In this document: piece after piece, positions 51,951 to 60,189 of the stretch
Layout of the letters: every line of letters starts with the position of its first letter
How positions within the stretch are numbered: the stretch's first letter is position 1
Assembly (NCBI GenBank): GCA_002021875.1
Contig: CP018627.1
Location: 8,184,001-8,248,000 of the forward strand
DNA length: 64,000 nucleotides
Origin: Streptomyces hygroscopicus
Lineage (GTDB): Bacteria; Actinomycetota; Actinomycetes; Streptomycetales; Streptomycetaceae
Direction of reading: 5' to 3'
Translations under genes and position numbers: made by a program
Notes under the pieces: generated by a model
Database searches by the model: none
Seen by the model: only the letters and a program-made list of their open reading frames with translations
What the model was told of the DNA's origin: nothing

Positions 51951-52715
51951 TTGTCAGCTTCTCCCGATCCGTTGAGCGAGAATCTCCCCTCGCCACAGAA
52001 GCCTCCGAAGAAGCCTCGAAAATCAAAAGCATGGCGAAAAATGGCGGAAGAGCGTCATTTCGCCCCCTATAACCCGCTGGATCTGGAAAACCTTGGACGC
52101 AGCGTAGAAGCCGAACTCCTCAACCGGGTGCCCGAGCCGTTGGACGAGGTCAGTCCCGTACACGGGAGTGGCATCTACGCCCTGTACTACTGCGGGTCGA
52201 ATCCCCTGTACGCGGAGGTCAGTTCGCCAGACTGCCTCGTCCCTGTATACGTCGGGCAAGCCCGGCCCACTGGTGTGCGGAAGGGTACCGCTGAGGAGAA
52301 GCCCGATGCCACCACGTTGTGGGACCGGATCTACGAGCACAAGCAGTCGCTCCACCAGGTCCACGACCTGGAAATCTCGGACTTCCGGGTTCGGTACCTG
52401 GTCGCGATCGAGGCGTTCGTGAGCATCGCGGAACGGGTGATCATCCGGCACTATCGGCCAGTGTGGAACAGCATCGTCGACGGCTTCGGAAACCACGACC
52501 CCGGAGCCAATCGGCGTAAGGATAGTTACCGCCCCGCCTGGGACGAACTGCATCCGGGCCGTTGGTGGTCCCATCCGGACAACATGCCGACGCCGAGCAA
52601 AACGGCAGCGGACGTATCCCGTGCCCGGATCCGTGATCTTCTCACTGGAAGGCTGTCCGAAGAAGCCGTTCTCGCCATCGAGGCAGAGCAGACGGAAGAG
52701 GATGAGCGCGACTGA
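51951..52715 (+). CDS. Eco29kI family GIY-YIG restriction endonuclease
   Basis: This protein of about 254 residues has HGSGIYALYY (GIY at 74-76), LVPVYVGQA (YVG at 100-102), DRIYEH (Arg126, His130), Glu161 in IAERVIIRHY, and Asn173 in PVWNSIVDGFGNHDPG. This is the residue set and spacing (R-x3-H, E-x11-N) of the R.Eco29kI active site. Eco29kI cuts CCGCGG; identity of the site here is inference. The start is uncertain: the TTG at 51951 has GGAGG 12 bases upstream, and an ATG at 52041 is the alternative. It lies 46 bp after the first nuclease gene and is probably cotranscribed. Confidence 0.88.
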   Translation: MSASPDPLSENLPSPQKPPKKPRKSKAWRKMAEERHFAPYNPLDLENLGRSVEAELLNRVPEPLDEVSPVHGSGIYALYYCGSNPLYAEVSSPDCLVPVYVGQARPTGVRKGTAEEKPDATTLWDRIYEHKQSLHQVHDLEISDFRVRYLVAIEAFVSIAERVIIRHYRPVWNSIVDGFGNHDPGANRRKDSYRPAWDELHPGRWWSHPDNMPTPSKTAADVSRARIRDLLTGRLSEEAVLAIEAEQTEEDERD

Positions 52716-52834
52716 CCTGAGGCTTCTGCCGTTGGCGCAGTGGTCGGTGGCAGAAGCCTTGTTGCAACGCAAGTGGGTGAGCTAGAAGGCCGATAAGCGA
52801 GCCCGCTACGCCGCCCGTCGCGCAGGTAGCCGCC

Positions 52835-53389
52835 TCACAGTCCGGTTCGGTGGGTGTAGGAGATGACGGTCAAGGTCTCGTCCTCTATGGTCCACGGTGA
52901 GGTGCAGTGGAGGACGCCACCGGTCGCGGTGGCGGGCTCAACGGTGCGATCCAGCTTGATGGAGTGGACGATCACAAGGGCGTTGTCCGGGGCGAACTTG
53001 CGCTGCTATTCGACCTCGGCCCGTGTCAGGATGATCTGGCTACCGTCGGACGTCGTCCCCTTCACCTCCACGTGAAGCTTCTCGTCCCCCCGCTTCAGCT
53101 CCAGGTCGTACGACTTGGTGGCGTCAACGTCCTTTACGGTCCGTCCCTGGGCCTTGAAGTGTTCCGTGGCGAGCAGAACACTGCGCTTCTCAATGGCCCC
53201 GCGCTCGGCGGCTGTGAGGAGGAACCCTTGACCGCCTTTGCGGGCGCTCCTGCGGTTCGCGGTGGTCGCCGCACTCTGCGTTGCCTCGCGGACCTCCGCC
53301 GGCAGGTCGCCGGGAATGTAGGGGGTCGCGTCTGCGGCCTTGTAGAGGCGCCCCAAGAGCCGGGCTGGAAACCGGTGCTCACAACGCAA
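52835..53389 (-). pseudogene. DUF3883 domain protein remnant with in-frame stop
   Basis: The minus strand encodes a C-terminal DUF3883 domain: FLLTAAERGAIEKRSVLLATEHF, VKDVDATKSYDLELKRGDEKLHVEVKGTTSDGSQIILTRAEVE. A TAG at 53006-53008 then interrupts it, and the same frame continues QRKFAPDNALVIVHSIKLD to a TGA at 52835-52837. The domain has the VEVKG core of a restriction-like fold and is often attached to helicases or defence proteins. The 5' end has no real start (only TTG) and abuts another gene fragment, so it is both truncated and nonsense-mutated. Confidence 0.75.
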
Positions 53390-53412
53390 GCTGCAGTGAT
53401 TCGGGGTACCAA

Positions 53413-53667
53413 CGCTGTGCTTTGTTCGAAGGCGCCTGGCTCGCCCTCGGACACACTGCGCGGGGAGAGCTTGAGCTGGCCTGCGAGGTCGGACAGACCG
53501 CTGCCGGACGGCTGGAGACGGTCCACTCCCCGCGCAGCATCGCCTTGCTGCGACAGCTTGCCGTTGCTCTCCGGCGTCGCCAGCGCAACTCCTACGTCAG
53601 CTGCTTTCTGCCCAGTCTCGAACAGGCTCTCGCTCAGCACGGCGCTGCTCAGTGGCCTCCCCGTTAG
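53413..53667 (+). pseudogene. C-terminal fragment of a regulator with TPR-like tail
   Basis: The plus frame ALFEGAWLALGHTARGELELACEVGQTAAGRLETVHSPRSIALLRQLAVALRR, then SLEQALAQHGAA, resembles the end of Streptomyces XRE or TPR regulators (helical A...G..eeAc..G..al.....S.R....l..l pattern). No start or DNA-binding part is present. It ends 10 bp before the FAD oxidase gene and begins at the point where the DUF3883 remnant stops, marking a deletion junction. Confidence 0.5.
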
Positions 53668-53677
53668 AGTCGGGGCC

Positions 53678-54631
53678 ATGAGCGGAAGCGAGCGCGTCGT
53701 CGTCGTTGGGGCCGGGGTATCGGGTCTCACCACCGCCGTCGTCCTGGCAGATGCCGGGGTGAGGGTACATGTGATCGCCGATGAGCTGCCAGGCCTGACG
53801 TCGCTGGCCGCTGGGGCGATGTGGGGGCCGTATCTCGTCGAGCCGAAGGACAAGGTCGATCAGTGGAGTCGGCACTCCCTGGAGGTCTTTCGCGACCTGG
53901 CCGGTGAGTCGGCCCCCGGGGTCCGGCTTACCAGCGGCATCGAGGCTTCCCGTACTGCGGAGACCCCTCCGGACTGGGCCACAACGCTGCCTGACTTCCG
54001 CCCGGCCGAGCCTGCTGAGCTTCCGGCCGGTTTCACTTCCGGCTACCGGTTCACCGTCCCTCTGATCGACATGCCGGTTTACCTCGATTACTTGCAGCGC
54101 CGCTTGAGGGAAGCAGACGGGACGATTGAGCAGCGTCGGCTGTCTTCCTTCGCCGATGCTGGGCCAGCTTCAGTGATGGTGAACTGCACAGGACTGGGTG
54201 CAGGCGTTTTGATTCCTGATCCGGATGTGCGGCCGATCCGCGGACAGCATGTCATTGTCGCTAACCCAGGTCTGACGGAGTTCCTCTCGGAAGATACCGG
54301 CCTGTCTCCTGATCTGCTGTGCATCTACCCGCACGGCGATACCGTCGTGTTGGGCGGCACTGCTATCGATGGCGATGGGAGATTGGAAGCGGACGAGAAG
54401 GCGGCAGCTGACATTCTGTCCCGCTGTACGGAGATCGAACCACGGCTCGCCAACGCTGAGATACTGGGGCATCGTGTCGGTGCCCGGCCGACTCGTGACC
54501 CCGTGAGGCTGGAGGTGGAGCCGCTGCCGGACGGAACGCCGCTGGTGCATAACTACGGCCATGGTGGAGCCGGTGTCACCCTGTCTTGGGGATGTGCTGC
54601 CGAGGTGAAGCAACTCGTCGTGGGACTCTGA
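53678..54631 (+). CDS. FAD-dependent oxidoreductase, D-amino acid oxidase family
   Basis: This protein of about 317 residues has the N-terminal dinucleotide-binding VVVVGAGVSGLTTAVVLADAG (residues 6-26) and the DAO fold features AAGAMWGPYL, MVNCTGLGAG, VRPIRGQHVIV, PHGDTVVLGGT and the C-terminal HNYGHGGAGVTLSWG. D-amino acid oxidases deaminate D-amino acids with FAD and produce hydrogen peroxide. The precise substrate is unknown. It follows the regulator fragment closely, suggesting a former regulator-oxidase operon, and is cargo in the island rather than obviously a defence gene. Confidence 0.88.
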   Translation: MSGSERVVVVGAGVSGLTTAVVLADAGVRVHVIADELPGLTSLAAGAMWGPYLVEPKDKVDQWSRHSLEVFRDLAGESAPGVRLTSGIEASRTAETPPDWATTLPDFRPAEPAELPAGFTSGYRFTVPLIDMPVYLDYLQRRLREADGTIEQRRLSSFADAGPASVMVNCTGLGAGVLIPDPDVRPIRGQHVIVANPGLTEFLSEDTGLSPDLLCIYPHGDTVVLGGTAIDGDGRLEADEKAAADILSRCTEIEPRLANAEILGHRVGARPTRDPVRLEVEPLPDGTPLVHNYGHGGAGVTLSWGCAAEVKQLVVGL

Positions 54632-55052
54632 ATGCTCCGCGCACTGTTGGCCCCATGAGTAATTGGGAGCTGTCGCGTTCTGGCGTGACGGGGTTATAAA
54701 ATCCGGCGCCTCCTTGGCGTGACAGCCGTTCCCGCAGGACTTCCCGTGGTCAGCCCGGGTGAACGCAATAGTCAGTCGGAGAGTTTGGTAGGGGCGACGC
54801 GAAATAAATCGCGATTGGTAAACCCCCTTCCGCTCTTCATGGAACGCACGGTGTGGTGGTCGCGTTACGTCCGCACCCCACGCCGGAGGCCACTCCCATG
54901 GCGCCAATTCTGTTCAGCACTCTCTTGCTTGTGCCACCCGTGAGCCAGATTGCGCCGCTCGCGTTCAAGGAGGCGTATACATGTCTGGGCCCTGGTAAGG
55001 GACGTCATCGCCGCGTAGCGCCCGCCAGGCGGGCGGCGCGAGGTGAGAAGCG
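54632..55052. promoter_or_regulatory. Leader region before RsbW-like gene, with 5-codon uORF
   Basis: This 421-bp spacer includes AAGGAGG followed by ATG TCT GGG CCC TGG TAA (54979-54996, MSGPW). A GC hairpin (around 55020-55036, CCCGC/GCGGG) follows before the downstream GTG. No larger gene is seen. Confidence 0.45.
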
Positions 55053-55544
55053 GTGACTCCCGAAGCCGACGGTCGAGTAATTGTATGGCGCTGGGAAAGC
55101 TGCACCCCAGCCGCTGTGAGGCAGGCGCGCTCCGCGCTGCGGTACGCCCTGATCCAGTTGGGTCTACCTGAAGACACGATCAGTGATGCCGTACTCGCCG
55201 CCGCTGAACTCGTCACGAACGCCACCGAGCACGCCTGCGGCCCATACGAAATGCGGCTGCGTCGAGTGGGAGATGAGCTCATCTGCGAGATTGAGGACGG
55301 AGATCCGTTCATCCCTGAGATCCCTGAGATCCCTAGGCTCCCTTCGACCGAGCCTTTCGTTCCGGATTCTGATTCCCGTGATGGTGGGCTTGAGACGTCG
55401 ATCACTATGCTCTCCGAGCGAGGTAGGGGTATGCCCATCGTCGATCATCTGACGCGGGGATCCTGGGGATTTCTGCGCTCCGAAGGCCGGTCTAAGATCG
55501 CGTGGATGACGGTTGTGGAGTCCAAGGATGATCGACCAGGCTGA
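55053..55544 (+). CDS. RsbW-like ATP-binding protein
   Basis: This 163-residue HATPase_c2 protein has the N-box VLAAAELVTNATEHACGPYEMRL, G1 LICEIEDGDPFIP, and G2 SERGRGMPIVDHLTRGSWGF. A Ser/Pro/Asp-rich insertion (residues 90-120, including EIPEIPRLPSTEP) is longer than in RsbW. The GTG start has GAGGTGAGAAG upstream. It probably acts as an anti-sigma or serine kinase, or in a regulator trio whose other members are lost here. Confidence 0.87.
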   Translation: MTPEADGRVIVWRWESCTPAAVRQARSALRYALIQLGLPEDTISDAVLAAAELVTNATEHACGPYEMRLRRVGDELICEIEDGDPFIPEIPEIPRLPSTEPFVPDSDSRDGGLETSITMLSERGRGMPIVDHLTRGSWGFLRSEGRSKIAWMTVVESKDDRPG

Positions 55545-56622
55545 GCGTGATTTCCGTGATGGGCATGCCATGAACTGTGAATGTTCGGCTTACTATCACG
55601 TGTCGCCAGTGGTGAGTAGCTCGGATGAGCCGATGGCGGTTCCCCCGTCGTTTCCATCGGCGTGTCCGGGGCCGTCCTTGGATGCGACGCCCCCGTGCCG
55701 GGCATCACCGCAGGCCAGGCCCTAGACGAGCCGGCTGCTGGCGAGGGCGACTGTATATCGGTACAGCAAAGCATCCCGATCTACCTGGTCAGTGGCGTCG
55801 GGCATGGGCGGTATACGCCTGTTGCTGCTCGCTCGGTTGCCGAACTGTGGTGGATGCTTTCTCCTTGCGGGATTCATGCGCAGCGTGGGTTGTGTACGGG
55901 ACCGTCGGGGGCTGGGGAGGTTCGGGTCAGGAGCACCTCGCTTCTGGCTCCTTCGGGGCGGCTCCTGGGGTGCGAGCGGGGTGCTGTGCGCCCACGCCGG
56001 TGCGTGTGGTCGCGGGGCCGGGTGTCCTGGCGGCCTGTCGGCCTGGCAGCCGATGCCGCGAGGTTTGGGCGGCGGGAGCGGTCGGGGAACGGAGGGGGAG
56101 CGGTGTTCTCGGGGGTGTACCCCGTGCCTCGCGGTGGTCGCGGTTGTGCACCCGGTGTGGGGGAGCGCGCCCGAGGATCTTGGAGCACCTGCTCCTGTGT
56201 GCGTCCGTACCGCCGAGGTGGACCGGTAGTGGCTCGGTGATGGCTCGGGTGCGGGGTGCGCTCGCGCCCCAGGTGCGTGTGCCTGAGGTGCAGTGGGGAG
56301 CGGACCCGCTCCCCGGTGGTGGCAAAGACCCACTCCTGGAATCTCTATTGATCATGTCAGCGCCAGTTGGCCGCTACCGTCGAACTCGGCACCACGCCTG
56401 GGGGTTCCCGATGAACAGCGTCCGCGATATCCGCCGCCGAGACATCCCCTGCCCGGCACCAGGTCGGCAACCGTCGCCGCAGTCTGGTGCCGCACCTGTG
56501 CCAGAGGAGGTCTGGGGAGTACAGGCTCGGCAGTGGCTCGGGTCGGGTTGTCGCGACGGAGATGAGGTTCTGGGTGTGCGGGTGGACGTTCACGTGCGGC
56601 AACGGGCGGCTGGAGAGCGGTC
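55545..56622. other. Gene-free stretch before the recombinase module
   Basis: This 1.08-kb region has no convincing gene, only long overlapping frames in all phases due to base bias. Its right part (from 56333) is the flank duplicated at 39191-39490. Confidence 0.5.
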
Positions 56623-56687
56623 GTGAACCGGCCCTCACGGGCATCTTCCGACACGCAAGATCGCGGCCTTGACGACACCACCGAGTC
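56333..56687. repeat. Recombinase-upstream flank (second copy)
   Basis: This is the counterpart of 39191-39490, sharing CTCCTGGAATCTCTATTGAT, CACCGTCGAACTCG-like and CGCAAGATCGCGGCCTTGAC words in the same order. Here the recombinase gene is retained downstream. Confidence 0.85.
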
Positions 56688-56883
56688 GGAGCGTCCATGG
56701 ACGACGACCGTTTGCGGCCACGCTGAAACGCGCACTTCAGAGGGGTTGCGGACGGTCGTCGAGTACGTCGTCGTCGATGGTGGCGAGGCTCAGGCGCTGG
56801 CCCAGCGCCAAGGGGCTGCGATTCGTGAGGTGCTGGAGTGGCTGTACGCCGGTCACAGTGCCCCGAAGAGTGGTCGCGTCTGA
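56623..56883 (+). CDS. Small protein upstream of recombinase
   Basis: This 86-residue frame has a coherent C-terminal half, TSEGLRTVVEYVVVDGGEAQALAQRQGAAIREVLEWLYAGH, predicting strand-helix-helix. It ends 35 bp before the recombinase start, the usual position of a small accessory gene. The first 40 residues are weak, the GTG at 56623 lacks a clear ribosome-binding site, and the true start may be downstream. A role as excision helper is only a guess. Confidence 0.5.
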   Translation: MNRPSRASSDTQDRGLDDTTESERPWTTTVCGHAETRTSEGLRTVVEYVVVDGGEAQALAQRQGAAIREVLEWLYAGHSAPKSGRV

Positions 56884-56918
56884 GCCTCCCGCCCCGAACC
56901 CTGGGAGAGAGACAGCCT

Positions 56919-59000
56919 ATGCACGGCAACCCGCCCAGCACTCGGCCCTGGGCGCAGCCCGTATCCGGCCGCCCCTGGTCCACGGCCAGTATTCCAGACG
57001 CCTCGGCGCTTCCGGTGACCGTCCCAGTGGCCTGGCTCGGCCGGAATTCTACGGAAGACGCCCAGGATCCCACCCTGTCGCTGCCCCGGCAGTTGCGTAA
57101 CGCGAGAGCCGCGCTCCCGCCCGGCTGGGTGATTGTCGCGCATTTCTACGATGTGGAATCCGGCCGTAAAGAGTTGCGCGAGCGGGGCAATTCCCTTGCG
57201 CACCAGCAATTCCAGATCCCCATTCCCCGCGATGGCAGCGTGGCTGATCTCCTTGACGAGGCGCAGCGGCCCGATCGCCGCTTCGCTGCGGTCATCTGCG
57301 AGTCCATCGAACGCGTCGCGCGCCGGACTTACTTCGGCACGAAGATCGAGTACGAGCTGGAGCAGGCAGGCGTCGCCCTCTGTGCCGCCGATGAGCCGAT
57401 CGTCACCGGTCCGCGAGCCAAACGCGCCACGCCCACGCTCACGCGGCGCGTCAAGCAGGCGGTCTCCGAGTGGTACGTGTTGCAGATGCTGGAGCTGTCG
57501 TGGGACGGCTTCATTGAGCATGTCTCGCAGGGCTGGAATGTGGGCAAGCCGCCTTACGGCTATCGCGCGGAAAAGGTCCCGCATCCCGTCCCGGCCCGCC
57601 GGGCCGAGGGCCGTACCAAGCACCGGCTCGTCCCGGATGCGTCCCGGGCCCCGGCCGTCACCTACGTCTTCCAGCTCCGCGGACTGGACAAGCTCGGATA
57701 CGACGCCATCGCCGACCGCCTGAACCTTGATCCTGTGGCGTATCCGCCACCGGAGCCCACTCGCCCCGACATGGCCCTCCATCGCTGGAGCGGGTCGGCC
57801 GTGCGAGAGATCCTGCGCAATCCCAAGTACACCGGCTATCAGGTCTGGAACCGCCGCGCGACGACGAAAGGCGGCTGCTATAACGACCCCAAGGACTGGG
57901 TGTGGTCGCCGCAGCCCACCCACGAGCCGCTCGTCTCCAAAGAGCTGTTCGATGTGGCTTCCACCGTGGCGCGCAAGCGCCAGGGGTCACGGACGACGCC
58001 CGGTCGCAACTCCCATCCGGCGACCCGGCGTTCCTATGTACTGCGGTCGTACGTCGTCTGCGAGGTCTGCGACCGCCGTATGTTCGGCAAGAACCGCCAC
58101 CGGATCTCGTACTACGCCTGTCAGGTCGATCCGAACGAACACCGGGACAAGCCCTGGTTCGGCGGCCATCCCAAGAGTTTGTGGGTCCGGGAAGAGGTCT
58201 TGATCACATCCGTCTCCCGCTTCTTCGCCACCCGCGTCTTCGGCCCCGACCGGCGCACCCATCTCGGAGCCGCGCTCGAAGCCGCCCGACTCGCGGACGG
58301 GCCCGGCGATCGCACCGCGAAGGAACGCGCCGCGCTGGAGCAGGCCATCAAGGCCATCGGCGAGCGTCAGGCCCGGCTCATCCGCACCCTTGCCGATGGC
58401 GGGACCGACCCGGAACGGGAGAAGGAGTTTCGCGACGCGATCCGCCGGGAGCACGCCGCCCTGGGCAAGCAGCGCACGGAGCTCGCCGAGCAGCTGGCCA
58501 GGCTGGAAGCCCCGAAGCCGGAGGTACGGTCCGTCGACAGCGCGGCTCTGCTGGACGCGCTCCCGCGCCTCGACATCGACCTCGCCTTGGTCCCGGAGGA
58601 GATCCAGCGGCGGCTCTACGACGCTTTCGGGCTGGAAGTCCGCTACAGCCGGCCCCGTGAAGAGGTGACCCTACGGGTGACGGTTCCGGGGCATCTGCTT
58701 GACGGACTGGTGGCCGTCACCCGTGAGCTGGACCCGTGGAACAAAAAATCGGGCGCCCGCACCGAAGTACTGGCACCCGATCATGACACCCGGGGTGGAC
58801 AAACGCGGCATAACCATCGCGTTCATTCCCATCCCCTGAGTGCCCCCGGCAGGATTCGAACCTGCGCACACGGCTCCGGAGAGAATTCACTGATCATCGT
58901 CCACATAGCCCCTGACCTGCGCGGGAATCGGTGGCGGACATTGCGGCGACACAGACTGTGTCGGGCCTGTGTCGCGCACCCTCGAATCGGGCCCAGGTAG
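56919..59000 (+). CDS. Large serine recombinase (integrase)
   Basis: This 693-residue serine integrase has a catalytic domain with Arg42 and Ser44 in WLGRNSTEDAQDPTLSLPRQL, followed by VICESIERVARRTYFGT and YELEQAGVAL. A recombinase domain is at about 210-330 (GWNVGKPPYGYRAEKV, AVREILRNPKYTGYQVWN). The zinc ribbon uses CEVCDRRMFGKN...YYAC, and a coiled coil follows (about 470-545). GGGAGAGAG precedes the ATG. It is predicted to integrate and excise the element. The C-terminus (SAPGRIRTCAHGSG onward) is translated tRNA-Arg-like att sequence. Confidence 0.92.
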   Translation: MHGNPPSTRPWAQPVSGRPWSTASIPDASALPVTVPVAWLGRNSTEDAQDPTLSLPRQLRNARAALPPGWVIVAHFYDVESGRKELRERGNSLAHQQFQIPIPRDGSVADLLDEAQRPDRRFAAVICESIERVARRTYFGTKIEYELEQAGVALCAADEPIVTGPRAKRATPTLTRRVKQAVSEWYVLQMLELSWDGFIEHVSQGWNVGKPPYGYRAEKVPHPVPARRAEGRTKHRLVPDASRAPAVTYVFQLRGLDKLGYDAIADRLNLDPVAYPPPEPTRPDMALHRWSGSAVREILRNPKYTGYQVWNRRATTKGGCYNDPKDWVWSPQPTHEPLVSKELFDVASTVARKRQGSRTTPGRNSHPATRRSYVLRSYVVCEVCDRRMFGKNRHRISYYACQVDPNEHRDKPWFGGHPKSLWVREEVLITSVSRFFATRVFGPDRRTHLGAALEAARLADGPGDRTAKERAALEQAIKAIGERQARLIRTLADGGTDPEREKEFRDAIRREHAALGKQRTELAEQLARLEAPKPEVRSVDSAALLDALPRLDIDLALVPEEIQRRLYDAFGLEVRYSRPREEVTLRVTVPGHLLDGLVAVTRELDPWNKKSGARTEVLAPDHDTRGGQTRHNHRVHSHPLSAPGRIRTCAHGSGENSLIIVHIAPDLRGNRWRTLRRHRLCRACVAHPRIGPR
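58841..58882 (-). repeat. tRNA-Arg(CCG)-like 3' fragment (attachment site), inside recombinase frame
   Basis: The minus strand reads CTCCGGA anticodon loop, GCCGT, GTGC, and T-arm GCAGGTTCGAATCCTGC, then acceptor CGGGGGCA. It is the best preserved of the three fragments and is consistent with the 3' end of tRNA-Arg(CCG). The 5' half is absent, so it is an attachment-site duplicate, not a tRNA gene. Confidence 0.85.
58905..58980. repeat. Module A: CTGTGTCG word, core at 58913
   Basis: Core TGACCTGCG at 58913-58921. The word CTGTGTCG occurs at 58956 and 58967, and inverted at 58947. It overlaps the recombinase 3' end. Confidence 0.75.
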
Positions 59001-59063
59001 AGCCCTCCCCCTCCACCTCGTCCACCGCGTGAACGCGCGAGAGGGGGTTCCGCTTGCCCCGCC

Positions 59064-59140
59064 CGGTAAAGGGCCCCCTTTACCCCGGTAGAGGGGGCGG
59101 TAAAGGGGGCTGACCTGCGCGGTAGCGGGGGTAGAGGGGG
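59064..59140. repeat. Module B: GGTARAGG word, core at 59111
   Basis: GGTAAAGG at 59065 and 59099, GGTAGAGG at 59087 and 59130, inverted CCTTTACC at 59077, and GGTAGCGG at 59121. Core at 59111-59119. Confidence 0.85.
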
Positions 59141-59187
59141 TGCGGACCGTCCTGCTGGACGCCCTATACGGCCGGTTCGGGCTCGGG

Positions 59188-59303
59188 GAGGCAGGGTCAG
59201 GGAGGCGGCAGGGAGGCAGGGAGAACTCCCTGACCGCCTCCCTGACCCTGCCTCCCCGGACTGACCTGCGGTAACCGCCGGTTAGGGAGGCAGGGAGGCG
59301 CCG
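59188..59303. repeat. Module C: AGGGAGGC word, core at 59262
   Basis: AGGGAGGC and its complement GCCTCCCT recur at least six times on both sides of the core at 59262-59270. Confidence 0.85.
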
Positions 59304-59365
59304 TCGGAAAGCTCTTGAGAACGGGCTCTGAGGACCCCTGCTGGGCCCTGCTCGCGCCTCCCTGC

Positions 59366-59514
59366 GGCTTGCCGCGCGCCTTCCGCGCGCCTTCCGCGCG
59401 CAGCCGCGCGCTTGCCGCGCGGCACGGAGGAGCTGCCGCGCGTGAACCGCGCGCAGCCGCGCGCTGCTGGCGATCTGCCGCGCGCGACTCGCGCGGCGCC
59501 GCGCAGCCGCGCGG
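59366..59514. repeat. Module D: GCCGCGCG word, no core
   Basis: CCGCGCG/CGCGCGG words occur more than ten times in 150 bp, spaced mainly 10-14 bp apart. No TGACCTGCG core is present. Confidence 0.8.
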
Positions 59515-59628
59515 ATTCCTGGCTGAAGACCAAGAAGGACCGCCTTCGGCGGACGACTCTCGGGCGCCTCAGCGCTCGGGAGCTCCAGCCGGACGGCGAC
59601 CGCGCCCCGGCCCGTCTCGTAGACGTGG

Positions 59629-59752
59629 CCTGACACTCCCTGACTGTCAGGCCGACTCTGACACCCAAACCCCTAGGCGAACGCGGGTGTCACGCTCCCT
59701 GACAGCGCGCGCTGACACCTCCTGACACCTGACCCTGACATCCGCTGACGGC
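59629..59752. repeat. Module E: CTGACAC word, no exact core
   Basis: CTGACA(C) occurs about six times, with inverted TGTCA copies at 59645 and 59688. No exact TGACCTGCG is present. Confidence 0.75.
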
Positions 59753-59756
59753 CTTC

Positions 59757-59943
59757 CCCACACACGGCCTCCCACACCCCCACAACGCCCCCCACAGGCT
59801 CTGTGGGGGTCCCACACCGTGTGGGGGCCGGTGACCTGCGTGTGTGGGCTGTGGGGGTCCCACAAAGCCCCCCACCAAAACGCCCCTGAGGCGTTCCGGG
59901 CGGCCTCAACGCTTCTTCTCCAACCTCCGTGGGACCCCCACAG
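59757..59943. repeat. Module F: TGTGGGGG/CCCCCACA word, core at 59832
   Basis: TGTGGGGG and CCCACA words surround the core at 59832-59840 in direct and inverted orientation. Confidence 0.85.
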
Positions 59944-59980
59944 TGATACGCCCGGCCGAGGCGCAGCCGTCAGAGGTAGT

Positions 59981-60042
59981 CGAGGTGTACACGGCATTTG
60001 GGGCGGCGGGCCCGGGGCACCCCAAATGCCGTGTGCACCTCG
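59981..60042. repeat. Long hairpin with 23-bp stem
   Basis: Arms 59981-60003 and 60020-60042 pair with one mismatch around a 16-nt GC-rich loop. It lies between modules F and H. Confidence 0.9.
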
Positions 60043-60068
60043 GGACTGCCGCGCCTCTTGTCTCAGAG

Positions 60069-60166
60069 GTCCGCTACATCCGCAACAGCCGCTACATCGC
60101 AGGTCAGGGGCATGATTTTTGTAGCGGGTCGGCCTCGTGTAGCGGATAGGTTCCGCTACACGAGCT
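60069..60166. repeat. Module H: CCGCTACA word, core (minus) at 60098
   Basis: CCGCTACA/TGTAGCGG occurs five times in two orientations. The core in the opposite sense is at 60098-60106. It is duplicated in inverted form at 62242-62338. Confidence 0.88.
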
Positions 60167-60189
60167 GGACCCACCCCCTCTCCCTCTCA

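Noticed and set aside
52907..53677. N-terminal extension of the FAD oxidase to a 574-residue protein
   Set aside because: The added part is antisense to the DUF3883 remnant; the Rossmann motif begins directly after the ATG at 53678.
55513..55725. 70-residue frame overlapping the end of the RsbW-like gene
   Set aside because: Pro/Ser-rich composition, start inside the upstream gene, no family; not enough support.
55792..56240. Cys/Gly/Arg-rich frames after the RsbW-like gene
   Set aside because: Several equally long frames exist in other phases and none looks like a folded protein.
30014..58882. Functional tRNA-Arg genes
   Set aside because: Only the 3' halves are present at each of the three places, so none can fold into a full tRNA.
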